Source of the DNA: Isoetes taiwanensis
Taxonomy: Eukaryota; Streptophyta; Lycopodiopsida; Isoetales; Isoetaceae
Length of the DNA: 64,000 nucleotides
Assembly (NCBI GenBank): GCA_021234155.1
Contig: JAJEKV010000067.1
Location: 7,532,074 to 7,596,073 of the forward strand
Direction of reading: 5' to 3'
Both the position numbers and the translations under genes were made by a program. This document shows positions 21,957 through 31,989 of the stretch, piece after piece (position 1 is the first letter of the stretch; every line of letters starts with the position of its first letter). Below the pieces are notes generated by a model. It had not been told where the DNA came from. It saw only the letters and a list, made by a program, of their open reading frames with translations, and ran no database searches.

Positions 21957-22465
21957 GCTGTTAAAAAAAAAACAAATTTAAGTCTATATCTAGCAGGCAT
22001 ATATAAAGCAACAATTACATCTACATCAAAGTCTTCCACAGTTCATGGCGCTGCCTTAAAATACAATAAAGCATGATAACCCTGCTCTACAATGATCAAG
22101 CAGTCTAGCAGATATACTTCTAGGTATTGAAAAATGTGTAATCCCACAGTAAATAGCACGTTTCTGGAGAAATTTTTTCTATAAACATAAGATTCGGAAT
22201 CAAAGAGGGGTAGTAAAAATCATAGGTTTCTGGAAAGAGTTTACCTGAAATAAAAACAATTGGATCGAAGTGACAGCAATCATAGAATTAAAAAAAAGGG
22301 GGGCCCTGCGGGCTGGCTAGCCAGGATAGTTGCCAATAGAGCTGTGCCTGATTCAGCATATCAAAAGCAGGTGTGCTCCATAGAATCCCTCTGTAAAAAA
22401 CGGTGAGTCTTACCTCCTTGAGTCTGGCCACACTTCTTTGCCATTGAATTACAATCCATTCATGT

Positions 22466-22765
22466 TCTTCGGCTCTGCTCTGCTCTGCATCTTCGGCTCT
22501 GCATCCGGCTACACAAGTTAGAGAAAAGCGACCTGCCACAACCTTGCATGAATTCACTGTTTTTAATTCTGTACTCAAGAATAGATTCGTCAAAAGCATT
22601 ACTATAGGAATGCCTATCATCGCCAGAAGAAGAAAAAGGGGCAGAAGAAATAAAAGGGTTGTAAACAGAATAGAGCCCATCCTTTGGCTCTGCTTCTTCG
22701 GCTCTGCTCTGCTATACTTCTTCGGCTCTGCATTCGGCTACACAAATGAAAGAAAAGCGACATGT
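22466..22765 (+). repeat. direct repeat, spacing about 229 bp, inside copy A
   Basis: Both members contain CTTCGGCTCTGCTCTGCT-like phrases followed by GGCTACACAA(G/A)T(T/G)A(G/A)AGAAAAGCGAC (22507 and 22736). Confidence 0.65.
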
Positions 22766-23047
22766 ATGCAAAGTTCCTTGGCCTTCTTGGGTCTTGCTTT
22801 AGTAAAGAGATTTTGCACGAAAACATAGAACTCTAAAATGGATTAGGTCGAGCCCTGCATGCTTCAGCTTTCGAAATTCATAGGTGAACCATTGAAAATT
22901 GGCACCAAAATCAACGCCAGCGTATGTGCACTCTAGATGTACCGATTAGTACATCTCATGGAATACCGTCATCAATTCATATAAAAACCTTAAGGAAAAA
23001 AGTATAAAAAATACAAAAGAAACCCCCTGTTATTTTGCTACATATTG

Positions 23048-23895
23048 AAGGGATCAGCATATAACATTGGTCTAATTTTCTTCATTTGGGTTAGGAGAGT
23101 TTCCTTCTCTTTCATTCTATTCAGATATCTAACCTTGGCCCAATTTTTTATCCAATCTTTAGCCTCTTTGAGCTTAGAATAAAAGGATATCATAGAACCT
23201 AAAGCAGAATCAGTCTCAATATTTTGGTAAAATTCAATGAATTCTTTGTTGAATTTTTTTCATTCTGAAGAAGAGAGTAGTTTAGCTTGAAAGGAATATT
23301 TCCATCTCTTGGAATATCAAGCAAATGCTTAGTGTGAAGGAATTGGGGTTGGTGGTCAGAGATAGATGTACCTTCATCACTAGTTACAAAATAGTTGTCC
23401 CAGAACTCAGAGTTGGGATTGGACACATAATATCTGTCAAGAGCACAATAAACTCGAGCTTGATTTTTCTGCTCATTTGACCAAGTGTAACTAGAAGTAG
23501 AGGAAGGAATATGGATCAGAGTAAAATTAGTGACCATATTATCCCAACTGAGCTTTTTAGTGGAGGTCATGTTTATTTTATTCCCAAGCTTCATATCCCA
23601 GACAGAAGTGTTATTGAAATCCTTAGCAAGAATTCAGTCAAAGGAAGGGTCGTTTCTAATCCAAGAGCTAATTTCAAGCCAGAGACCTTCCCTTTACTTT
23701 GGATTTGTGGATGCATAAACATTGATCACACCAAAGTTGAAGTTATGGACTGAGAAAGTTACTGCCTGCCACATTCTAGAAATACTATTGCAAGAAGAGA
23801 TATGCTTGATATTCTTCCAAATGATAGCCAGCCCCCTTCTTGTACCAGCAGCGTCGATCCAGATGGAGGAGGCTCCTGGATAAATCCAATCTCCT

Positions 23896-23898
<3 letters not shown>
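23048..23898 (-). pseudogene. L1 LINE endonuclease, C-terminal part
   Basis: The minus strand reads GASSIWIDAAGTRRGLAIIW, then NFNFGVINVYAS, TSTKKLSWDNMVTNFTLI, SSYTWSNEQ and RVYCALDRYYVS, and the end motif TSISDHQPQ. These are the APE-type endonuclease motifs of plant L1s, with the catalytic SDH. Frameshifts occur near 23690 and 23590. It runs on through ETLLTQMKKIRPMLYADPFN to 23047, where copy A interrupts it. Confidence 0.85.
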
Positions 23899-23901
<3 letters not shown>

Positions 23902-23930
<29 letters not shown>

Positions 23931-24789
23931 AAAGAGTGAAGCTTTTTAGTCATTAATTATGGAAAATAAATAAACATAGAGTTGAGATAAAAAATATGAT
24001 CATCATAATAGGAATTGAGATAAGAGATCCTCAATTCAAAAATAGCATGTAACTTAGGATTTAAACCTTATGCATGAAAAAGTTTTCATGTACATAAGAT
24101 TTAAAACTAAATGTTATAAGATCCCTTCAAAATTGCCTTCTGTGAAATTGCCTTCTGCTCAGTTGTATGAAAGAACTCTTGTAAAAACCCTCCATGCAAG
24201 GCCGGGTTGCTCCATCAGGCAGGTAAGACTTAAAGATATAGTTTGAGAAGCAGCTGCAGATACCAAAGAGCCAGAAACCTGAATAAAAACCTAATAAAAA
24301 GGAGCCAACAGGAGTAAGACAAAAAGGTATCAGAATTCATAAGTGTCCAGGAAATGGAAGTAGTCTCGGAATTGAGGCTACAGAATGGGTCTACCATTGT
24401 TTCCCCAGTTAACTAACTCGATCAATCTGTCTGAGTTACAAGTGCATGGTGCCATAACAATCTGCCCTACCCCTATGGTAATAGTAGCATTCTCTATAGA
24501 ACTCAAACTGTAGATCTGTCATGTTTGCACTGTTATTTTCCAAGAACCAAAAGAGAATGAACATGATTATGTTTCCTTGCAAAATTCACTGCCCCATGTG
24601 ATTTCCTTCTGCTGAACTTGCTGAATACCTTGAATTAATCTTCCCCTTACTGATCCAGTCCACTGATTGTAGTCCCAAATTCTATGAACAGACAATTTCC
24701 TTGGGTGTTGATATTTGGAGACTTCAGCATCATCTAGGTCAAGATTGAGCTTGACTTTACAATTCCTCAGATAATCTAGCATGAACAGA
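23902..24789 (-). mobile_element. poly(A) retro-insert of about 888 bp inside the L1
   Basis: On the minus strand the unit ends with about 30 A (plus-strand T run 23899-23929). It is flanked by TCCTAGATTT at 23892-23901 and 24790-24799, a 10-bp target duplication. Joining the flanks restores a continuous L1 endonuclease frame (...LPKFESSNLGDWIYPG...), which proves the insertion. The unit contains a minus frame at 24782-24567 (71 codons, DAEVSKYQHPRKLSVHRIWD) that I do not recognise. It may be a 5'-truncated LINE or a processed transcript. Confidence 0.85.
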
Positions 24790-24799
24790 TCCTAGATTT

Positions 24800-25495
24800 G
24801 AGGATTCAAATTTAGGTAATTTGAGTTCCTGCAGTAAAATTATGTCTGCATTGTAATGCTTAAGTTCAGCTATGGCTCTCCTTCACTTTAAAGGCCCTTT
24901 AATGACTCTAAGATTCCAACTAACAGTCCTCATCAGATACTAAAACTAGAAGTGACTACAAGGATGAACTTTAGTTAGATCTTCCAGATCTTCTATTCTT
25001 AAGCTTATTCTTTTTTTGCTTCTGGTGTTATTTGCTGGAATACTAACCATAGAGTTTGGAATTGTATTATTTGATTTATCAAGTCTTTGGTTCGACTTTA
25101 TAATCAAAGCATTATCCCGTAGGTGTTCATCCTTCCCCCAATTCTCTTTATCACTATCAGGATCACTGTCAAAGATACCCCCCGACACAAATTCAAACAT
25201 TTTATTTACTTTATCTTTAAAAATGCAAATATTAGAGGTATTATGGAGAGGTACTTGTCTGGATGGTTGACAATCCTCATTGTTGCCTTTGATGCCAAGG
25301 ATCTTTGGGCTGAGACTGCTAGGAACAAACTGTTGATCAATCAATTTCAATCTTTCTGGAGTATCCCACACCATCTCATCAAAGGATTCTTTGTTCTGTA
25401 GAGCTAACATTTGACTATCTAATTCTTCATCATTTGGGACTTTTCTAATTAATGAATCTCCCTTACTTTTAATATGGACAGAGAAATCCATTAAT
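24800..25495 (-). pseudogene. L1 LINE: end of ORF1 and start of endonuclease
   Basis: The minus frame 25491-24946 (181 codons) is a charged, low-complexity region like the C-terminal linker of plant L1 ORF1. About 20 bp later a new frame starts MRTVSWNLRVIKGPLK and continues RRAIAELKHYNADIILLQEL, the conserved start of the L1 endonuclease (M-TLSWN-RGLN, ADI-FLQE), with Asn and Glu catalytic residues kept. L1 homology stops near 25495, so the copy is 5'-truncated. Confidence 0.8.
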
Positions 25496-26309
25496 GAATA
25501 TCACAAAAAATGGTTCTTCGCGCAAAACGTATAATTATACGGCCATTTTGTTATAGTTTGCATACGATTCTGTTGTTGTATTTGTGTGAGGGTATGCCAA
25601 CAATATTTATAGAGTGCGTGTTGTATTTCTTGTTAGTTTGTACTCCCAACCAATGGTTTTGGCATGCACGCGTGCCTGCATGCATGCGCACAGTGCATGC
25701 ATACCATGCATGCATGCAATGCATGCACTTTGATGCATGCATACATGCATACTATGCAATGCATGCATATTGAGTCCCTTTAGTACTTAACACCATGTAA
25801 GGCACATTGCTTATTTTCTTTTGCAACCATTTAGGTATTTTCACATAGGAGACATACAACATTTATCTTCACGGTAAATTTGCAGATTAGCTTTGTTTAT
25901 ATGACAGCTAGAATTCACAAATCCCCAGTTCATACAGATATAGCTTATTACGCTCGAGTAGCAAGCTGTGATATTGTGTTCATGCAGGCAGCAAGGTCCA
26001 GTACTATGTTCATGAGAATCTCGTTGCTTTTGCTTGTATTTTAGTCCTTCAAAGAAAAAACAGAAGGATATACCTCTCAAAGCATAATTTGCGAGCCTCT
26101 TCATCATGTGCATCCACCTGAACAAAGCTTTAAAGTAGGTTTTGCCAAGTTGTGTGATTGCATAATTGTGATTTGCATGTGGGCAAGGATTATTCCACAG
26201 AAGAACAAAGTTACAAGTTGTAATAAGCTAACTTGTTGCCAATGGACAAACTTACTTATAGGATGTTTTGAAATGTAATTCCAATTTGTATCCTGAATAT
26301 ATAATAATA
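25496..26309 (+). other. intergenic DNA with ATGCATGC cluster and one exon-like island
   Basis: 25664-25768 is packed with CATGCATG/ATGCATGC motifs. On the minus strand a 44-nt open island near 26080-26125 is bordered by TTGTTCAG and GTATAT, like a short exon (VDAHDEEARKLCFE). I cannot assign it to a gene. Confidence 0.3.
25664..25768 (+). repeat. CATGCATG (RY-motif) cluster
   Basis: About ten ATGCAT cores in 105 bp, several as ATGCATGC. The sequence alternates purine and pyrimidine and is self-complementary. RY motifs are bound by plant B3 factors, but a simple repeat is the more likely explanation here. Confidence 0.6.
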
Positions 26310-26479
26310 TTATTATGCAATATTCACACCCCTTAAACCCCCTTAAACCCCTTTAAAAATAAAATTCCCCCTTAAACCCCCTTTGGTTTGGGTGCATATT
26401 CACACGGGGGGTGACTCCGGGCATCGAGAGCTGTTGGATAAGCATATATGTCCTTTATTCCTCGATCTAGACCGTACAT

Positions 26480-26801
26480 GGGTGAAAGCATGCTACGGTG
26501 TACCACTTTTGGAACCCTTAAAAGTACCTACACTGGGTACTTTTAAAACTGGTACTTTCTACTTTTTCTTTCCATTAAAATCAATCCAAAAATTTTGAGT
26601 TGAAGGTCAATAACATATCAATCTATAGTATTAGAGGATGACAATACTATTAGAGACTAAAATGGATGAATAAACTCTCAAACTTATTGTTTATTAAGAC
26701 ATTAATGCAAGTTCCCAGTACCCAGTATTGGGTACTTTTCTGGGTAGTTTCACACTCCCTAAAAAGAACTTTAGATGGTACACCCTAGCATGCTTTCACC
26801 C
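26480..26801 (+). mobile_element. 322-bp MITE with 26-bp terminal inverted repeats
   Basis: The ends are GGGTGAAAGCATGCTACGGT... (26480-26505) and the reverse complement at 26776-26801, differing at one of 26 positions. The flanks are ACAT at 26476-26479 and 26802-26805. The related copy A reads GACCGTACATAGCGATCC without the insert, an empty site showing that ACAT is single there. No coding capacity. The TIR and 4-bp duplication do not match hAT (8 bp), Mutator (9 bp), Harbinger (3 bp) or mariner (TA). Alternatively the TIR starts with T and the duplication is CA. Confidence 0.85.
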
Positions 26802-28159
26802 ACATAGAGATCCTCATTTGTGGGGTATGCATGTACAAGTTTTGGTATACTGTATAAAACAGTTTGCAAAATACTATAAGATTTGAGGCAATGTACTATA
26901 TGTTGTTGATTTTATACATGTATAATATGATTTTAGGGGCTCTCGCTACCCTACGTCACCCCCCGTGTGACTATGCACCCAAACCAAAGGGGGTTTAAGG
27001 GGGAATTTTATTTTTAAGTGTGGAATGTAATGGTTTATGTTATATCTAAAATTTGTTTTGACCCTTCGGGGCCTTCAACAAACCAAAGGGCCCGAATGTA
27101 ATGAATTGTATTTATTTTAAAAAATTTGGGTGTTGGTTGCTTATTATAAACCAAGTCGTTGGCATATCTTTTTGAACATGGTTTGTATCCTAGGACCCCT
27201 TCAATACATTTACAATATGATACAAGCACCTCTTATACACATTTACAAATATCATACAAGCAGTAAAGATCTCCCAGGAATCGAACCTAGAGTAACCTAA
27301 CTGATGATGCATGTTGCTTCTAGCTCTAAATTTTGGTCCACAAAGCTACAAGTATATTACCTTGCAAACTCACATTAAACACAACAAAATTAGTAGCTTC
27401 ATATAATTGCGCACAAAAATTATATGTGAATAGTCTGCGGCACATTCCTTTGTAAGAGGTTTGCCAATACTGCTAAAATGCTTATACCTAAAACTGAGAT
27501 TGAAGACAGTGTTTATGAAACTTTAGCAATACGCATGTAATGCCTTTGCATGTGAAACACGATGTACAAGCAATGATGCATAATCATCCATCCATACACA
27601 TAATTTGCTTAGAGTTCTGAATATCTATGCGAAAGAGCTAGAAGAACCCCACACATTCCAGTTAGAATTGAATTGAATAGTTAATAGGGTTCTATAGAAC
27701 CTGATAAAAAATAATCAACATGGTGGATTTTGCTTTCTTCTGCTTTGCTTGTCATCTGTATTTGCTCAACACTAGTGCAACAAGCAGTTCTAAGCATAAA
27801 TAATTCATTCACTACAGACTAAAATCTTGGCACAAATCATCTTCATGATGTGCCTATATAGTATGTAAGAACATCCACAACAAAAATTTGACCGGATTTG
27901 AAAGATAAACCAATGGATACTTTTATCGCAAGGCATCAGAAAAGCTTATCTGAGCAGGTTTATATGTAATCAGACCATTTGTAGATCTTTTTATGATCAA
28001 ACTCATAAATCTAACAAAGACAATGAGAAATATAATAAGATGAAATCAAGATTATCCATAATTTTGCCAATTTCAAGATTTGTGGCATGAACCAGCAAAT
28101 ATAACTATAAGCTTTGTATCACAGTTACAGAAATCTTTCATTGCACTTTGTGGCATAAA

Positions 28160-28345
28160 CTATGTAATGTGTTTTATTCTGCTGCGAGCAAAAGTAAGAA
28201 ATAAACATCTTATTTTTGTGGAAGCCTTTTTGGAGCAAAACTTCACAATATGATTCGAATAGGAAGCAGTCATTTGTTGGTTTCTTTCCTGGAACTTTGA
28301 GAGGATCTTTGGCCGGATAGGCTGCAAAGAAATTCTTAATGCCAT
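28160..28345 (-). pseudogene. exon-like frame in copy B interior, unidentified
   Basis: The minus strand has a TTTCTTTGCAG acceptor-like site at about 28331, followed by a frame YPAKDPLKVPGKKPTNDCFL, ESYCEVLLQKGFHKNKMFIS that stays open for about 60 codons. A second frame is also open. I recognise no family. Position inside a gene-capturing element suggests a captured exon. Confidence 0.3.
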
Positions 28346-28384
28346 AGATTAAAGAAAAGGATTTGGGTCCAATAGTTACCTCGA

Positions 28385-28618
28385 TGAAATCGACATGGGC
28401 TGTTGTGAATCTTGTTGGTCAGCAAATACCCAAGGGTTTGAGCTGCCGTGATGCCGCCACAGTTGAATGCAGATGACGAGAAAGATAGTAAAGGCTCCTC
28501 TTCGGTTTTTCCAGTAGCCCAACAATCTTAGAATCTGCTTTGTGCAGTCAGAAGCCCATGCAAGCAACAAAACCATCTGCAAACTCGGATAATACAAGCC
28601 AAGCTGCTTCAAATCCAT
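28385..28618 (-). pseudogene. exon-like frame with donor site in copy B interior, unidentified
   Basis: Minus frame of 78 codons starting MDLKQLGLYYPSLQMVLLLA and ending just before TCATCGAG|GTAACT, a good splice donor. Phase does not join cleanly to the island at 28331, so the two may not be consecutive exons. No family recognised. Confidence 0.3.
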
Positions 28619-29051
28619 CTGTCAAATTAGGGACAATCATTTGAAAGACACTGCTTCCTTCCCTTTGGCCGCTCCTTGCCCTAGTCTTCTGGCTGCACAA
28701 ACCTCTCTGTAAAACCCTAGAATTCATGTGCACGATGATTGCATGCAATAGGTTCTATCTTTTTGTTTTTGATTTTATTTCTATTTTTATTTTGTTATTT
28801 TTGAAACGGGCTTTTATTTAAGTCCTTCGATCTCGTCTTTTTTAAAGAGGGCTTTTGTTGTAAGCCCTTTGATTCTTGACCATTAAGAAAGGAAAAAAAA
28901 AAATTAGCACAAGTTGCATGCAAATACCTGGCACACTCTAGATGTATCAATTAGTACACCTCATATAATACGGCCACCAAATCATATAAAAACCATTGAA
29001 AAAAGTGTACAAAAATACAAAAGAAACCCCCTGTTATTATGCTAGATATTG

Positions 29052-29250
29052 GCATACATTTTATTATTATTTACACATTTATTTGTCAATCTGTAATGTA
29101 AACATAAGATTCATGATTGTTATTGCTTTCATTTATTTGTTCATTTTATTACTTGCTACAAGGTTGCCTTCGACTCTAAACATATTTCAATGGTCTGGGA
29201 GGCCATGGTATTATTAGTAGATTCAGCTTGATCATTACCTTGTGGATAGT
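29052..29250 (+). other. short AT-rich gap
   Basis: Between the right end of copy B and the gypsy integrase remnant. No feature seen. Confidence 0.3.
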
Positions 29251-29260
29251 AAGAGGAACT

Positions 29261-30084
29261 TTATTTGTATTTGGCCTTGAGAATTCTCAACAAAATAGCA
29301 ATAACTTTATTGACAAATGGTGTCCCTCTATTTATATGCAACTTAAAAGGTATATCAAACGCAGCATACACATCTTCATGCAAGGATCTAGCTGTTGTGA
29401 GGGCATTTGCCTGCCTCAAAAGGGAATTGCTTCTGCCCACTTGGTGAAGTAATCTATGACCACAATGATATATTGATGTTGACCTGCAGAGATGGGTTAA
29501 TAGGACCAATATAATCAAGTTCCCATATCTAAAATAGTCCTGGAGAGACAATAGGATGCAGAGTATTGAAAGAAGAATCTTTTTACCAAAGATCCGACAC
29601 TTGATGGCATGTCTTAATGATGTTATAGCAATCTCTAATAACTGTAGGTCAATAGTAGCCAAACTAAGAATCTTCTTTACTATAGAATCTCCAGCAAAGT
29701 ATCCTCCACAAATGTCTTTGTGCATCTCTCTTATGATCATGGCAGCTTCTTCTTCATCCACACACCTCATCAAGATTCCTTCCCTGTTAACTTTGCATAA
29801 AACATTATCAATCATCTTAAACTGCCTACATTTTTCTTAAACCTTCTTTGTTGACTTGAAGTTAGGCCTAATGGCATCTCTTTGTGTTGCAAAAAGTTCC
29901 TAGAGATGTTCCAACCCTCATGAGCTTGATCTTCACCAGTTGACTCTAAATATGCTATTGCATCTATAAAGTCAACAACTTCTACCACATCCTCATGGTC
30001 AAAGAAGACATAAGGCAGGCTAGGATTCCTAATTCGATGCAACTCTTTTACACAATTATCAAAACTTTGTAAAGTACATGCCAC
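29261..30084 (-). pseudogene. gypsy 3 integrase region
   Basis: 30084-29812 and 29815-29261 together read from the RNase H-integrase tether into integrase: RCVDEEEAAMIIREMHKDIC, GGYFAGDSIVKKIL (zinc-binding His region), then RQANALTTARSLHEDVYAAF, DIPFKLHINRGTPFVNKVIA. The second catalytic Asp (DRGTPF in relatives) is Asn here (INRGTPF). A frameshift near 29815 joins the frames. The middle of the core domain is degraded. Confidence 0.8.
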
Positions 30085-30227
30085 CTTTGGATCTTTGGCT
30101 TGCTAGTTGTCTTGCCAAAAAAGTAATCCCATTGGATTATGTTTTATATAAACTTGAACTTGGCTCTTCGACAACAGGTGTCCTTGCCTATTAATCAAGA
30201 ACATTAATGCAGGAGCATCTTCTCCAT

Positions 30228-31037
30228 TCAAGTGTATCTCTCTTTAGTTGAGGACCATTGCTTATTTGCAACTGCCATGGTGTGCTTTTCCTGCAAAATA
30301 GTCAAGCCTATAGCTTTCTTAGTAATAATAATGTAAACCTCAAATGGCTTCTCCACATCTGAAGTTTTCAAAAGGGTGGCTTCACATATGGATGTAATGA
30401 GGTAGTCAAAAGCCTTTTGGCATTCAAAAGCCTCTTGACATTGTGGTGTCCATGTAACATGGATGAATTTGCTCTCAAACTTGATAAACTTACCTATCCT
30501 TGTCAATTTGGAGATAGGACCAATAATATGAGTAAAGTTAGGAATATACATGCTAAGAAAACTAGCCATACCAGTAAAACTCTTGACTAGTTTCAAAGTT
30601 TTATGGGGTACTAACCTCTTAGGTGTCTTAGTCTTGCCCTGAGCTACCTGATTACCATGGTTGAAAACTTCATGTCCTAATAGCTGCCCTTTAGATGCAA
30701 AGAAGATACATTTCTTAGATTAAGATTGACTCCAGAGTTTCTACACAAAAAATGAACTTTCTTAAGTAATCCCAAATGATAGGGCAGAGCCTAGGCATAA
30801 GTCATCCAAGAACACCCTGAACTCTTTTGCTGACATAGAGCTAAAAATGATATCTATAGCCCTTTGGAAGGTGGTTGGTGCATTCATAAGGCCAAATGGC
30901 ATTCTTTTCATTGCATAGGTACCACAAGTATTTATGAAGGAGTTCTTAGGCTGATCTTCTTCCTTGATGCTGATTTGGTTGAATACTAAAAATCCATCTA
31001 AGAATGTATACATATCCTTACCTACTACATCATACAA
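30228..31037 (-). pseudogene. gypsy 3 RT C-terminal half and connection
   Basis: 31037-30762 reads FLDGFLVFNQISIKEEDQ, MKRMPFGLMNAPTTFQRAID and FRVFLDDL, the fingers-palm region with a VFLDD box in place of VYMDD. 30596-30228 reads KLVKSFTGMASFLSMYIPNF, ISKLTR, FTWTPQCQEAFE-like and LLKTSDVEKPFEVYI, the thumb and RNase H start. Stops separate the two. Confidence 0.8.
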
Positions 31038-31049
31038 AATTTCTTCTAA

Positions 31050-31560
31050 AAGTTATAAATGCATCAAAGAAGGAACAAACTCAAGGGTTCACTATCATCA
31101 AAAATGGTACGCAAAGAACATTATTTGTAGGACTTAGGATAAAGAAGAAATCGTCAATTTCTTTGAGGATAGAGGAGATGTACTTGCTTGGGATTATTTA
31201 GAACCCATTGGAATCAAAGAAATGGTATGCCAATTTAAAATTAAGATAAAAGAAGGTAGCAAACCTATTTTTCAAAAATTAAGGAGGAGTAATGCTTCAT
31301 TGATGGGACTAATCGAAGAAGAATTGCATAAGATGTTGGATGCAGGCATCGTTATTGAGATGATCAAACTTGAATGGGTGTCTTGCATTGTACCAGTGGA
31401 AAAAAAGGAGTGGAGCTTTGAGAATTTGCATACACTATAGAGATCTTAACAAAGCTACCGTTAAGGCCAGTGGAAAAAAAGGAGTGGAACTTTGAGAATT
31501 TGCATAGACTGTAGAGATTTTAACAAAGCTACCATTAACGATTGCTATCCTTTGCCAGAA
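31050..31560 (+). pseudogene. gypsy 3 RT N-terminal piece, inverted, with internal duplication
   Basis: Plus frame 31222-31440 reads KPIFQKLRRSNASLMGLIEE and MLDAGIVI, then EWVSCIVPVEKK. The next frame gives RICIHYRDLNKAT and, 74 bp later, a second copy RICIDCRDFNKATINDCYPL. This is the part that normally precedes the FLDGF block found on the minus strand next to it. A 74-bp tandem duplication (copies starting 31393 and 31467) repeats the VPVEKKEW-RICI-YRDLNKA segment. Confidence 0.75.
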
Positions 31561-31564
31561 TGGG

Positions 31565-31930
31565 ACGCAGTTCTTTGAACTCACCTTCTTCAAATTCTTC
31601 CTCTGGAATAGCTCCTTCAGATAGGTATGACATCAAGGTATTCCTACACAAAGCATCAGCTTAATTTTGCTCCCTTGGGATGTGAGTAATTTTATATGAG
31701 ACAAAGCCTGCCAAGTACACTCATAACTTGGTTCCTCAAGGCCTCCATATCTGCGTTAGTCTAATATTCTCCCAAAACTTTCCTACAAACCAATTGAGAA
31801 TCACCAAAGATATGAATGTTTGTCCATAGCCTTGGCTTCTTGGAGGCCTGCAATCAAAACCTTATATTCTGCCATATTAGAAGTAGCTTGAGGGTAAATT
31901 CTTCCTACTTTGACTAATAGTTTGTTAGAA
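31565..31930 (-). pseudogene. gypsy 3 RNase H remnant
   Basis: The minus strand reads LVKVGRIYPQATSNMAEYKV and LIAGLQEAKAM, matching the plant gypsy RNase H phrase (ATSN-AEY-ALI-GL--A), then a degraded GDSQLV region (FGDSQLV read as IFGDSQLVCRKVLGE across a frameshift). Confidence 0.6.
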
Positions 31931-31989
31931 TAATCCCTTGTGCCCTGAGGCCCCCGGACTGATGTAGCATGGGCGAGCTCCCAACAGGT

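Larger units (their letters stand above)
20212..23047 (+). mobile_element. dispersed element family, copy A (interrupts the L1)
   Basis: L1 sequence stops at about 23047 and resumes at about 20205. Between them lies this unit. Its left block (20212-20480) matches 26451-27045 and the reverse complement of 46985-47257. Its right block (22926-23047) matches 28929-29051 and the reverse complement of 45010-45131. The interior holds the start of a DUF569 gene on the minus strand, a 229-bp-spaced direct repeat near 22470-22760 and unassigned sequence. A GGGCCCTTCGGGCCC hairpin lies near 20530. L1 codons seem to be missing at the junction, so the insertion may have been accompanied by a deletion. Ends were defined only by comparing the three copies. 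Confidence 0.6.
26310..29051 (+). mobile_element. dispersed element family, copy B, with foldback end
   Basis: Left block from 26451 (TCCTTTATTCCTCGATCTAG) to about 27045, right block 28929-29051. A 322-bp MITE sits in the left block. In addition, 26325-26430 is an inverted copy of part of the same left block (CCCCCTTTGGTTTGGGTGCA against TGCACCCAAACCAAAGGGGG near 26976), so the left end is a foldback. Interior 27090-28920: mostly unassigned AT-rich DNA, with two exon-like minus-strand frames. Without the MITE the distance between block ends is about 2.28 kb. Confidence 0.6.
29251..31930 (-). mobile_element. Ty3/gypsy retrotransposon 3, rearranged
   Basis: Minus-strand integrase, tether and RT pieces lie between 29261 and 31037. 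They are followed by an RT N-terminal piece in the opposite (plus) orientation at about 31050-31560 and by a minus-strand RNase H remnant at 31565-31930. In an intact element all would be on one strand in the order RT, RNase H, integrase. At least one inversion and one displacement must have occurred. No LTRs identified. Confidence 0.75.

Noticed and set aside
22288-22828. Overlapping frames on both strands, one with a hydrophobic start
   Set aside because: They cover the CTTCGGCTCTGC direct repeat inside copy A; low-complexity frames without motif.
25510-25773. Frames rich in Met, His, Ala and Cys on both strands
   Set aside because: Translation of the CATGCATG simple repeat.
26325-26390. 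Telomere-like CCCCTTAAACCC repeats
   Set aside because: The plant telomere unit is CCCTAAA. Here the unit is CCCCCTTAAA and belongs to the inverted left block of the dispersed element.
26383-26598. 71-codon plus frame
   Set aside because: It crosses the border of the MITE insertion and has no motif.
20212-29051. Copies A and B as classic Helitrons
   Set aside because: The ends show no 5' TC, no 3' CTRR (except a chance CTAG in copy B) and no terminal 3' hairpin, so the name is not supported although gene capture is similar.
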